Positions 47,527 through 57,600 of a DNA stretch of 64,000 bases are shown in pieces. The translations under genes and the position numbers were made by a program. The stretch spans positions 1,306,570-1,370,569 of the forward strand of contig MU130378.1 of NCBI GenBank assembly GCA_015039465.1, written 5' to 3'. The notes below the pieces were generated by a model. The model was not told the DNA's origin and made no database searches. It worked only from the letters and a program-made list of their open reading frames with translations. The DNA is from Phlegmacium glaucopus. Taxonomy: Eukaryota > Basidiomycota > Agaricomycetes > Agaricales > Cortinariaceae. Numbering within the stretch: position 1 is the stretch's first letter; the number at the start of each line of letters is the position of its first letter.

Positions 47527-48944
47527 ATGTAGTGTTTTGACTCAGAGGAAGTTCGAAGGAGCAGTAGTGTTAGGCTCCGCTACCTACCCTGCACAGCTAT
47601 AATCGACGGGACCCCTAATCCTGCAAGAAAGTTTTAACAAATTTACCTGCATTATCATACATCACTTTAATTTAGGCATTGTTTCCTATGCAATACAATT
47701 CCGTAATTAATCAGAAACCCCCTTTCCGCCATTCGTTATTATATTAGTTAGTAGGCTCATGCTATCATATTACTGAAACCGGCTCACACTGTATCTTTTA
47801 TATACAAAACGAAATTAACAGCAGATAGACAACGTGGGTAGATAATAAAATTTCGCTTTGCGCCAGAGGCTTTCAGAGTATGTTATTACCATACAAAAAT
47901 CCTTCCACAATGGGAGGACAAAAGTCAATTACCCAAAACAACATAGTCGAGGACGATATTGACCAGTACAACATGATCATGATGTGGTGGTAGATTGCAA
48001 GTATGCCTTTTAAGATTTTTTTTATTTGAAGCTTTCCACTTGGCTTTATCAAGGCTTATAGACTGCGACGAGAATGCACATAAATCCATGATCGTATCTT
48101 ATTGATACTATCGAAACTGATGGGCCAGGGCCATCGATATCGTGAAGGTACCTTAGGTCAGAGCCGCGCTGATGAGGCTTGTGAGACTGACGTTGGACTT
48201 GGAACACTGTCTTTCATCATATCGTTTTATGCATGACAGATTCGAATTCGGAAGATGGGTGCCACAATCAAGTTCTTGAATTTTCCCATCCATCCATCCA
48301 TCTATCCAAGATAGCGCAAGTTCAAAAGATCCTTGTTTCCTCCTGTCGAAATTCAATGATGTGTCGCAAAAGATATAATGCTTATGCAAATAGTATATTT
48401 CCCCAGGTGACTGTTAGGCTTCCTGTCACGGATGAAAAAGACGGATAGATAAACATATGATGGATAGTAAACAGTCACGCAGGTTAAAATTCACCCCAAC
48501 GGAGACTAAGAAACCCCTCCATCAACTGACGGGCTTGGGTTTCTATAGTGTTTCTATAGGTTTCTATGCAAGGTGATCCCGAGAAAGGGGGGTTTCTGGC
48601 TAGTTTTATCCCATAATTAATTGCTAATCGGGCAAAATTGCACTTTCAGGGGTCCTGCCCGAAGGTTCCTGACGCTCAGTCAAATTCGAACATGTGTTCG
48701 TTTATATAACGACCCAGGTAGAATGGCTTGTTCACCGCCCATCATCTTCCTCGATCATCTCCTAATTCCAGACCTCTCGGAGCCCGAATTCCAGCTAGAA
48801 AAGCCATAGTTCTGATTCCAAACAAGGTATAGTTGCAAGTCTAAGTAGGCGACATATAAAGGTGAGTTGTACAGAGAATACAGACAAACAATGTGTTTAT
48901 GTGAATATATCCAGTTTCTCGTTTCCCGTTGAACGAAGGAAATT
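47527..48944. other. 1.4-kb intergenic region, no gene seen
   Basis: AT-rich DNA between LSB3 and the surface-protein gene, likely holding both divergent promoters. It has a short CATC repeat (about 48286-48305) and three near copies of GTTTCTATA at 48537-48568. Small open frames here lack coding character. No RNA gene or transposon was recognised. Confidence 0.5.
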
Positions 48945-50947
48945 ATGCCACTATCGCAGAGATGTCATTTCTTTTGGGGTTCAATCTTTACTCTTAGTAT
49001 GGGCGCAAGGGCCACAGTTACGCCATTTTTACCACAAGTACGTGGAAATCGTCAGTGACATTCTCAAACTGAGTTAGAGAAGTCTTTCTTCTTCGACTGG
49101 AATCCACCCGCACAGCCGGTTCCAATACCAACAACGCGTCAGTCTCTCGTCCACCACAGTGATCCTCTCAATTAACTCTCCACGCATAATCAGCGCAATG
49201 CCAGACTATTAACATCAAATGGGAACGTGGCACCGCAGTTGGGTACGCGGATTCTAGCAATATTTTAATGTATTATATCTCACCGAAGAGACCTCCGACT
49301 TAAAAGCCCAAATCCAACAGCACCTTATTTCCTCCAAGTGTATACTTCGTGAGTCACGCCACATAAAATCCAAAAGTTCGATGATGATCTGAGATCTTCA
49401 TATCCTGAAGCACCGCTATAGTTCCATTTGTCATTCCTGCTGGATCTGGCCTGAATTTTGTATGACTTCATGTTACAAAAGTTCCAGTGCTGTTTATGAT
49501 ACTTACATGATCATAGGATTGGGCAGTTCCATTTGCACCAGATACACAAGTGAGCCTTGGATCTTCATGAATGCCCACAGAGCTTTAATAGATCCATTAT
49601 TATCATTAGTACCAAATATGCATGGTGAGCTTAAATCTTTCGATGGACTATGTCTTTTTTTCTTCTGCTGGGCACAGTTCGATAGCTTCGGAAATACAGG
49701 TGGATGTCAGGCAACATACACAATGATCCCCCCACTTTCAACACCAAATTGCACAAATGTGACCTTCCCGCCACTCCTGGATGTCCGCGCTACAGTTGAC
49801 AACGGTCCAATGTCTCAGTTTGGCTGGGTCGACCAAGTGAGTTACCAGAACCACTCATTGGACGCTGTAATGATGTGTTGGCAAGTGCACTGATATTTCT
49901 GTTCTACCAAAAAATGGAACGGCACCGTATACACTCACCGTAAGTCGCTACCGGCATCGTATTTCAAGATTTCGCGACTAACTTGTCTGCTAGATCGCTC
50001 CAGCACTACATCCTCCTTATAATATCACCTCGCCTAATATGAGCAGCATGAACTGGACTGTCAGTCTTTCTTGGGCGTCACCATTTTTCATCAGCCTCGT
50101 TGATTCTGGTGGTAGTATGTGGTCAAATGGGCCTCTTCATAGCGGTGGCGGCGGTACTATTGCCTGCCTTGCAGGAAACATATCTTCGAGGTAGGGTGAC
50201 AAAATCGGTATAATATCACAGCACTTGATACAATCTTTCTTTAGCCCATCTGGCCTCGTCCAACCCGCCGTTGTCGTCGGATCTGGAGTCGGAGGGTTGG
50301 TCATTGGGCTTCTGATCGGACTTGCAGCAACCTATATGCTCATGAGACGGTCCTATAAAAAGAAGCTGCTCACAGACCGATTTGTTGATCTAGCCTCTGG
50401 TTCGCCTCATGCTACAGGATATGCCCACTTGCCACATGATTTTCAATACAGGTCCATACCGACGACATCAACCAGTGGAATCAATCGTCCAACTTCAACT
50501 CCCTCCGCTATTGCGCGTCGAATGGGATCAGGTTCGCTGCAATACCATATTGAACCCTTCGTCATGCCAGGTGAAGACGGACGTTTAGCTAACGAAGCTA
50601 GATCTCCAACCACGTTCGAGGGCCAGCATCATGGTACTGGACGTCCAGTGATAATGCCACCTGAGCCTGCTGTTTCTCCTCCGCCTCAGCAACAACAAAG
50701 TCACGTATATGTCCTTCATCACGACAGTAACATTCCGCCTGTTACTATCTTCCATGAAACTGGCACAGAAATTGTGGAACTTCCACCTCGATACCCTCAC
50801 AACACATCTCAAAGCGATGTGCTTAGTGAAGATCGAAGCCGCACAGATAGTCGAAGCGATGGAAGTCGTACTGATCCCAGTCAGTCACTTATACTAGGCC
50901 AACCACGAAAGCCAGCACGAATAGGGAAGTCTCCGCGTTCACCATGA
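48945..50947 (+). CDS. Single-pass cell-surface protein, unknown function
   Basis: Eleven exons: 48945-49037, 49083-49137, 49194-49242, 49307-49348, 49411-49459, 49517-49549, 49610-49624, 49678-49836, 49886-49939, 49994-50190 and 50245-50947. The joined frame has no stop. Likely signal peptide ends near SMGARA. The ectodomain has Cys and N-glycosylation sites (NCT, NVT, NHS-free, NIT, NWT) and reads like a repeated beta-sandwich module (TINIKWERGTAVG; FLQVYTS; DTQYQICMF; PLHSGGGGTIACL). One TM helix (VGGLVIGLLIGLAATYMLM) is followed by the basic stop RRSYKKK and a Pro/Ser/His-rich cytoplasmic tail of about 200 residues. It looks like a basidiomycete-restricted surface or sensor protein; no named family is recognised. 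The 5' exon and signal peptide are the least certain part. Confidence 0.8.
49610..49624 (+). other. 15-nt microexon of surface-protein gene
   Basis: Encodes Y-Q-I-C-M between FAPDTQ and FDSFGN. It has TAG before it and GGTGAGC after it. Being 5 codons long, it could be skipped in frame, removing one ectodomain Cys. Confidence 0.75.
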
Positions 50948-51030
50948 TTAGATTACATTCTTCGAATCACACATTTTTTTTACTTGGGATAATGGCGACA
51001 CTTTTTAAAAATTATGAATGAGGATTATAG

Positions 51031-52682
51031 CTATTTTAAATGATAGTAGCCAATGGGGCAATGAGTCCAGTTTTCGTTCTCCTTCAGGAGGCGCCAGCCT
51101 GGTATTGAGATTGGGGCTCTCTGCGTGCAGGTCTCTATGTCTGTTACAGATTTCAATGAAGGTGTCCCAGGTAACTCAAACGACTGCAAGATATTTTGCC
51201 GTTCATTCATGATGAGCAAGGCAGCTGAATCCCAATCCTAAGGTGAAAAGTGTCAAATTTTAACTCGATCCCAGGAGATGTAATTACCGCTTGAGAAGAC
51301 TGGGAAGGTGATCGCAGTAATAGCGTAGTCACCGCTTCAAATTCTGATTGACCAACGGACAGGACTTTGAGGAGGGACATGGCTCTGGGATTAGAAGCAT
51401 CAGCAAAAAGTCCCTTAAGCATCGAGTAGACATACGTAGGAACTCTATGCGACGGATAGCACCCAAGTTCTTGTAAGAGATGTGACAGGGCTTCTCTCCG
51501 TAAGTTAAAGTACCCAGACGAGGCAGCCTGCCATCTTTCAACAGCCCACATCACCCAACAAGCTATGTATGCGTCGTAAGATGGGTCACGTTTAACGGAT
51601 TTCGTTCCAGTGAGCAAAGAAACAAAGAATCTGCAGAATACCAAAGGGAAGTCTGTATGAAGAGTTTGGATCTGCTGCAAAAGTGGACTCCATAAGGATA
51701 TAGAAGTTTTGTTGGGAAGCATAGAGTCGGTGGACGGTTGTCTCTTGCTGGAAAAATGTTAGTGAAGCAATCTAACAACACAAAATACACAAACTCTTTA
51801 GAAAGCGGAACAAGCCTTCCCTTCTCCGAAAGTTCATCGCAAAATTTTTCCAATGCCCATATCTCCTTGGGATCCGAAGCAGTCATAGGGGAGCCAGAAG
51901 TCAACGACTCCTCGAAAACAAAATTAGCAGCTACCCTGCTCTCAGCTATCCACCTCTCCATGTCTCTTATCAGAGAAATAACTTTGTGTTTCTGTTGCGA
52001 GGCCAAAGACACGTCGCGAATCATGACTTTCATAGCGTTTTTGTATTCTAATAGGCATGGCGTCAAAGGCCGAAGTGGCACCACCTCTTCTGGATTACTG
52101 GTAGGCGGACTGATGATAGGCAGAAAATAGTTATGAAGTAACCACATCATTGACTAAAGTAAAGATAAGAAAAGTCAGACGATTTCTCCCTGTAGGCGTT
52201 GGTCACACCTGTCTGGCTGCTTCTCGCCAAAGGCCCAAACTCGGGAGATCTTCATGTGTAGCAGCATGCCTGAGCTCGACTAACCACGGCGGAATCCCCA
52301 GCTGTTGTGCTATTGCTGCGATAGGTCTGGCATAGGTGCCGGCCTGGAGAGGATCAACAAGTCCATTGACAAGTCTTAGAATGGCCGTTGAATAACTTTG
52401 CCTGAGAAGAAGAGAGGAGCAAGGGGCCTGAGATTTATCCTGGACGATCACGACCAAAATTGCAAGAGTTGATTCGATTGCATGAGGTAAAGTGGTTATT
52501 GCTTTCCAAGCGGATATCTAAGTTTTGACGTGAGAGACATGTCTTCGAGTATGGAGAGAAGCTAAGCGCACTTTGTTTATTGCCACTGCTTTGGATGAAA
52601 TATCATTCTCATCACTGTAAATGCAAGAGCATATGTGCTCCAGCTCGGCCAGAGACCATGGGACGCGTCGAGGAAGCCTCAT
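51031..52682 (-). CDS. LAS1: Pre-rRNA endonuclease Las1 (HEPN domain)
   Basis: Endonuclease that, with Grc3 kinase, cuts ITS2 of the pre-rRNA during 60S ribosome assembly. ATG at 52682 gives MRLPRRVPWSLAELEHICS, the usual Las1 start; the frame is open further upstream but has no ATG. After an intron: ISAWKAITTLPHAIESTLAI, LRQSYSTAILRLVNGLVDPL and the HEPN catalytic motif ELRHAATHEDLPSL (R-x4-H), then EAARQ-SMMWLLHNYF. The C-terminal half is less conserved and helical. The last exon (51031 upward) joins SSQA to DWDSAALLIM and ends at 51031-51033. The gene is convergent with the surface-protein gene, 83 nt between stops. Confidence 0.92.
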
Positions 52683-53048
52683 TGCGAGGGCCGAGACAAA
52701 TAAAGCCAAATTGAAATTGTCCGGAGAAGGGGGGCTTGACACTATTTCTTGCTCAATATATAACTAGAATGCTCATTGTATTTCTGCCGGAATTTTTGCC
52801 TTTTGAGCGGGCTTTTGATCCTATAGGTATTTAGCCAACATTATTATTCTTTTTGAAAAACGTGCCCAACCAACTAGGATTGCGCAAGCGAGCGGTCCTT
52901 AATTGTCATTACGGCATCAATCCCGTGAGCACAGGTTCAAGTTGAAATTGCAAGGTTGCAAGGTATTGCAGGGTCCATGCGCATTGCGGTGCTTACTTCT
53001 TCACGATCCCAAGATACCTCTAATAACGACAATTAGCTTGTCTGAATA
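52683..53048. promoter_or_regulatory. Divergent promoter region between LAS1 and seven-TM gene
   Basis: 366 nt between divergent start codons. It must serve both genes. No motif recognised with confidence. Confidence 0.45.
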
Positions 53049-53994
53049 ATGCCCACCCTAGATACCAGAGGAAAGATAGCCGCAACACAAATTGCATTCT
53101 ACACTCCCGTCGCAGCTATCACTCTATCACAAATTTTTCGCTATGCATTCAGACGAGATGCGGGATGGTTTTGGTTGTTTATTTTTTCTGCAGGTAAATT
53201 TTCTTTTTTCTATATTTTTTGGTTGGCTTTTAAATGGAATCTTCCAAGTACGAATTGCAAATGGGGCTCTCGTTGTAGCAGGAGAAATGTTACCCTCTAA
53301 AATTAATCTGCTACTGGCCGCATACATCTTGGAATATGCCGGGATAGTCCCGGTCTTACTGTCCTCGCTAGGTTTCATCGGTATGGCGTATGTGTAACTC
53401 CTGAACTCCAATGTAGATTTAGCTTATAATTAATCTTCACAGTGGACAACATACCTATTCCGAAAATCCACGAGTTGTCTTTCTTCTAAGAACGCTTGGA
53501 GTATTAGGCTTGGTGGGCTTGGCATTATCGATTGCTGGTGGAGTGTTGGGGTCACCGGCATCCCTCTCCCATAGCAAAGTTGCACTTATATTGCGTGAGG
53601 CTGCAGCCGGCGTCTACGCTGGATTCTATGTTGTGGTCTTCATGGTACATATCGGTGCTTGGACATACCGCTGGCATTTAAGGAGCTATCGTCGAAGAGT
53701 GAGATAAATGTTCTGCCCGCCTCATATCCGCCTCATTTTCCTTTTCCGTAGCTCTTGTGGGGGATTTCTGCAGCCCTTCCGTTCCTTGGCGTCCGAATTG
53801 CTTATTCTGTCCTGGCTACCTGGTCCTCTTCAGATTTTTTTGGCGCCAGTCCATCGAAAAATACTACCCTAGCACAATTTAACCCCATCACGGGCAGTTG
53901 GATCCTATACCTAGTCCTAGGAGTTTTAATGGAGTTCGCAATTGTCTTTCTTTACCTGTTATCAAGTATGATACTTGCACGGAGACACCACTAG
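53049..53994 (+). CDS. Seven-TM integral membrane protein (DUF7702-like)
   Basis: Four exons: 53049-53193, 53249-53387, 53443-53698 and 53752-53994, about 260 residues. Seven hydrophobic segments are visible: ATQIAFYTPVAAITLSQIF, WFWLFIFSAVRIANGALVV, INLLLAAYILEYAGIVPVLL, LLRTLGVLGLVGLALSIAGG, ALILREAAAGVYAGFYVVVF, LLWGISAALPFLGVRIAYSV and WILYLVLGVLMEFAIVFLYL. The C terminus is short and basic (ARRHH). The overall size, helix spacing and GxRxAYS element in TM6 resemble a fungal family of unknown function (DUF7702), a call made from memory and not checked. No transport or receptor role can be assigned. Confidence 0.82.
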
Positions 53995-54683
53995 TTCACG
54001 ACCTCAGACTTTGCGAAAATAAATAAAATGTAGTCAGTCATCTCAAGTAGTATATATGGATATATGTATGTTGGACAAAGTTACAATAAAATTTAACAGA
54101 TTATAAATTGTCAGGGAGATATGGACAATTGACGCATTACAGCTGTTCTCATATCTGTAGACGTTTCGCATTGTGCGCCTTTGTTTGTGACAAACACCCA
54201 AAAATAGTAGTGGCTATCGAGGCTAGCATTGGAGTATGAGGGCATACTGCGTCGTCGAGGGGACTCGTAATGCCGGGCGTAGCCACGGCTCCACACCCAA
54301 AGTTCAATCAACTGGCACTGCTTACAACTACTCCACTGTGGAGACTGATCACAACCTATTACCTGTATTTGACCTAAGTATACTTATAGGCTAGTTCAAG
54401 GCTAGTTTGTAAGCAAAAGGCGCACAATGCGAAACTTCAAAAACGTCTACGGATGTTCCGGCCTTCTTTTGAACTGAAGCCTGCTTGGTTCCAGATAATC
54501 TTAATGGTTCAGTGACGGTCTCATAGACTAGATCATCTAGACGTTCAACGAAAGGATAGCGGTCATAATATTCGGATGATATTGAAAAATGATCACTACA
54601 ATATATGCAGATGTGTCTCTTCCATTTAAATGATTTTTGACATTATGGATAATTGGGCCAAAATCATAGATACTTGACCCTTT
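53995..54683. other. Convergent intergenic region with inverted repeat
   Basis: 689 nt between the stops of the seven-TM and histidine-kinase genes. It contains a perfect 20-nt inverted repeat (54163-54182 and 54416-54435). A 67-codon open frame on the minus strand between the arms has no recognisable coding signal. Confidence 0.6.
54163..54435. repeat. Inverted repeat with 20-nt perfect arms
   Basis: Left arm GTTTCGCATTGTGCGCCTTT at 54163-54182; its exact reverse complement is at 54416-54435, 233 nt away. A further 6 nt (GTAGAC at 54157-54162) pair with 54445-54450 across a 9-nt bulge. In RNA this would form a long-loop hairpin. Confidence 0.85.
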
Positions 54684-57600
54684 TTACTGGCTCGGGGTTT
54701 GTCCAAACATCGACATCAAGGTTACCATGTCACCTTCCAAAATGATTAGTCGAGGATCATGCATGAAATGCGCTTGCTTACTTTTTCGGAGTGGTTTGCT
54801 GAAAAATGCATTCATTCCCGCACTGAGGCAAAGTTGTTTGGTAGAGTCTTGACAATCTGCACTTAAAGCAACAACTGAGGCAAGAATGTTGTGATCAGGG
54901 ATAGTATGCCTTTCAAAAGAATATCATACTTGGAAGGATCACTTGAGCTTTGCATTTAGCCTCGAGGTTACGCAAACGCTTTGTAGCTTCCACACCGTCA
55001 CATAAAGGCATATCTAGATAACATCGTCAGAAAAAATAAGGCGAATAGTTTTTTAAACTTGCGATGGTCGAAGAGAGCGACACTGAAGTATCCTGGTTCG
55101 TGTGACTCCCATTCTGCGATGGTAAGTAAGTAAAAATGGCTAATGTGAGAAGATAGCATACCAAGAATGGCTTCTTCCCCATCTCCAGTAGCCGTTACAT
55201 TGAGGTGATACCGTTGCAGTTGTTTAACCAACAAATTTTGAGCTATAGGGTTGTCTAATCTACATCAGATTTTGCTATGTCTTCGGATGCTTAAGCATTC
55301 ACCTTCCGCAATAAGAACGTTCCCAAAGAGCGTGCGTTGCGCATCTGCTAGATCTTCCATTGCCTTAGCTACATCAGAAGTTTGGTTTGAGGAAATGGAA
55401 TTCGGTAAATTTTTTAGACCTGCAAGCGTTTGCAGTAACCGAGCTTCTCTGGGTGGTTTGGTCATCTTCACGAGTCCTGAAACTGTGCTATTAGCGAATA
55501 CAGCTTGTCCGGAATCACTTGTTGTCGGGGTATACAAGTGGATCACTTTCGTTTCTTGGAATGCTTGCACAGCCAATGAACTTATGCAACGAGCGAGGTT
55601 GTCCGCGTGGGTTTCCGACTGGTCGTCCAGGATAACAAAGTCCAGTCTCGGATCAATGGTCGAATAACGACCGAGACAGTCTAGTGCTGCCTGTATAGAG
55701 GATGTCGACTGAACAAAAAAACCCCTCAGCATTGTACTCAAAAGAGCCAATGTCGAATCAGATGGTGAGCACAAAAGAATGCGAATAGGCACTGGCTTCA
55801 TTAAAGAAAGTCGCATCCTCTCGATTTCCTTACAAGACTGGTATAATCGAGTTGCATGAGGGTCCGCATAGGCTCGATTCGTGGTACTCTCACCTTTCTC
55901 GAATCTTCCGAGTTATAGATTGTTACGGGAATCGTAAACCAGAACGTGGAACCACGCCCCGGCTTCGATGTCACTCCGATTGCACCGCCCATAAGTTTCA
56001 CAAGTTGTCGAGATATGGATAATCCTAGTCCAGTGCCTCCGAAACGACGCGTCGAGGAGTTCTAGTTTGTATACCTTGTTAATTTGTTAGCCACATGAAA
56101 CATAAATTTACCCACGTCAGCTTGCTGAAAAGGCACAAATAGGAGGTCAATTTCGGTGGCTGAGAGACCGATGCCAGTATCGCTAGGCTAGGGTCAAAAA
56201 AAGATAAGGAAGACTAGGAAGTTGAACATACGCTATCTCGAACTTGAGACTGACTTCTTCAGACGACCCATTGGGAGCGGAGTCAACGGAGCAGAGCACT
56301 CGCACTGATCCAGTGCCTGTAAACTTCACTGCATTGCCGATAAGATTCATCAACACTACAAGCAAGTCATAAGTCACGACGTTAGTGTAATGAATGATAG
56401 GCACCTTGTCGTATTCGGGCATAATCCGCATACACCCCTACTACTAGTCAGCACTCGTTAGAGTAGGTAGAAACTGGCCATACAAGACGGAACATCAGGC
56501 TGGATATTGAATGAGAGATCTAGCTTTTTCGTTGCCATTGGTAGGAGTAGCTCCATGCAGTCCTAAGAAACAACTCAGTTGGGGTCAAGAGCTGGTCAAT
56601 GACACCGACAGCAATAATATTCTAGAAGGGACCGTTCAATAGGTTGAATCTTGGTCCGCTTAATGACTTACTTCGACCATAAAACCACTGGGTTCCAATT
56701 TTACAGCTGGAATAAGTGGAAAATCAGATTTCGGTTCTTGCTGAGATCTTAGCTTGACAATGCACCTGACGCTTCCAGTTTGCTGTAGTCGAGAATAGAA
56801 TCGATGATCTATGGAAAGTTAGCCTTAAGGCCAGATAGGCATGTACCATGAGGCTGGACCTTGAGTAATAGTTCGCACGATTGCTTGGCGGTCTGCACTA
56901 GTGGCGAAGAATTGGAAAATACATCCCGACAAGGAAGGCAACTCACCAATTTCGCTTTGTCCAGGATTGAGTTCGGTGCCACTTAATAGATCCAGCAAGC
57001 CATAAAAAGAACTAAATGAAATCACTACGCTTTCAATGGGTTACAAAGAAAAAGTGTCACCTGAAAGGAGTTCTAAGCTCGTGGCTCATAGATGCCAAAA
57101 AGTTGCTCTTGATCTGCAGACAAATTATAATTCATTTAAGACAAGTTGAATTCATGTATCTTGGCTAACCTTAGTGGCCTTCAATGCGTCCTCCCTGCTT
57201 TTCCGAGCAGTCTCTAGAGCTTCCCGTTGGGTTGCAATCATCTTCAAATTCTCTTTAGTTCCAGTCTGAACAGAGCGAAATAACAGAGAGTTTGAAATGC
57301 TGATACTGGCTTGTTGACACAGCAGAGTCAAGATTGTGACCACGTTTGGAGAAAAGGCATATCGGGATGCAACGTAAACAGCTCCAAATGTCTGGCCTCT
57401 GTTGCTAAATATCGGGAGGCAGACTACAGAGCGATGAGGCGTTTGGCCAGCTTCAGAAGAAAATCGGGAGTCTAACGAAGCATCGTCGTAGAAGACTCTT
57501 TCTTTTGAGTTTAAAGCTGTAGGGCGCTTAGTTAGGCTAGAATGAAAATTTGCGCTGTACCGGTGGACGAACTATATTGAATAATCGCTTTTTGAAGAGG

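Noticed and set aside
48862..49077. Small plus-strand gene with a Leu-rich segment
   Set aside because: The frame does not join the downstream surface-protein exons; the frame starting at 48945 does.
52682..52742. Longer N terminus of Las1 starting at 52742
   Set aside because: The codon there is GTG; the ATG at 52682 begins the conserved MRLPRRVPW start.
54111..54311. 67-codon minus-strand gene
   Set aside because: No similarity or domain; it overlaps one arm of the inverted repeat and has no coding signal.
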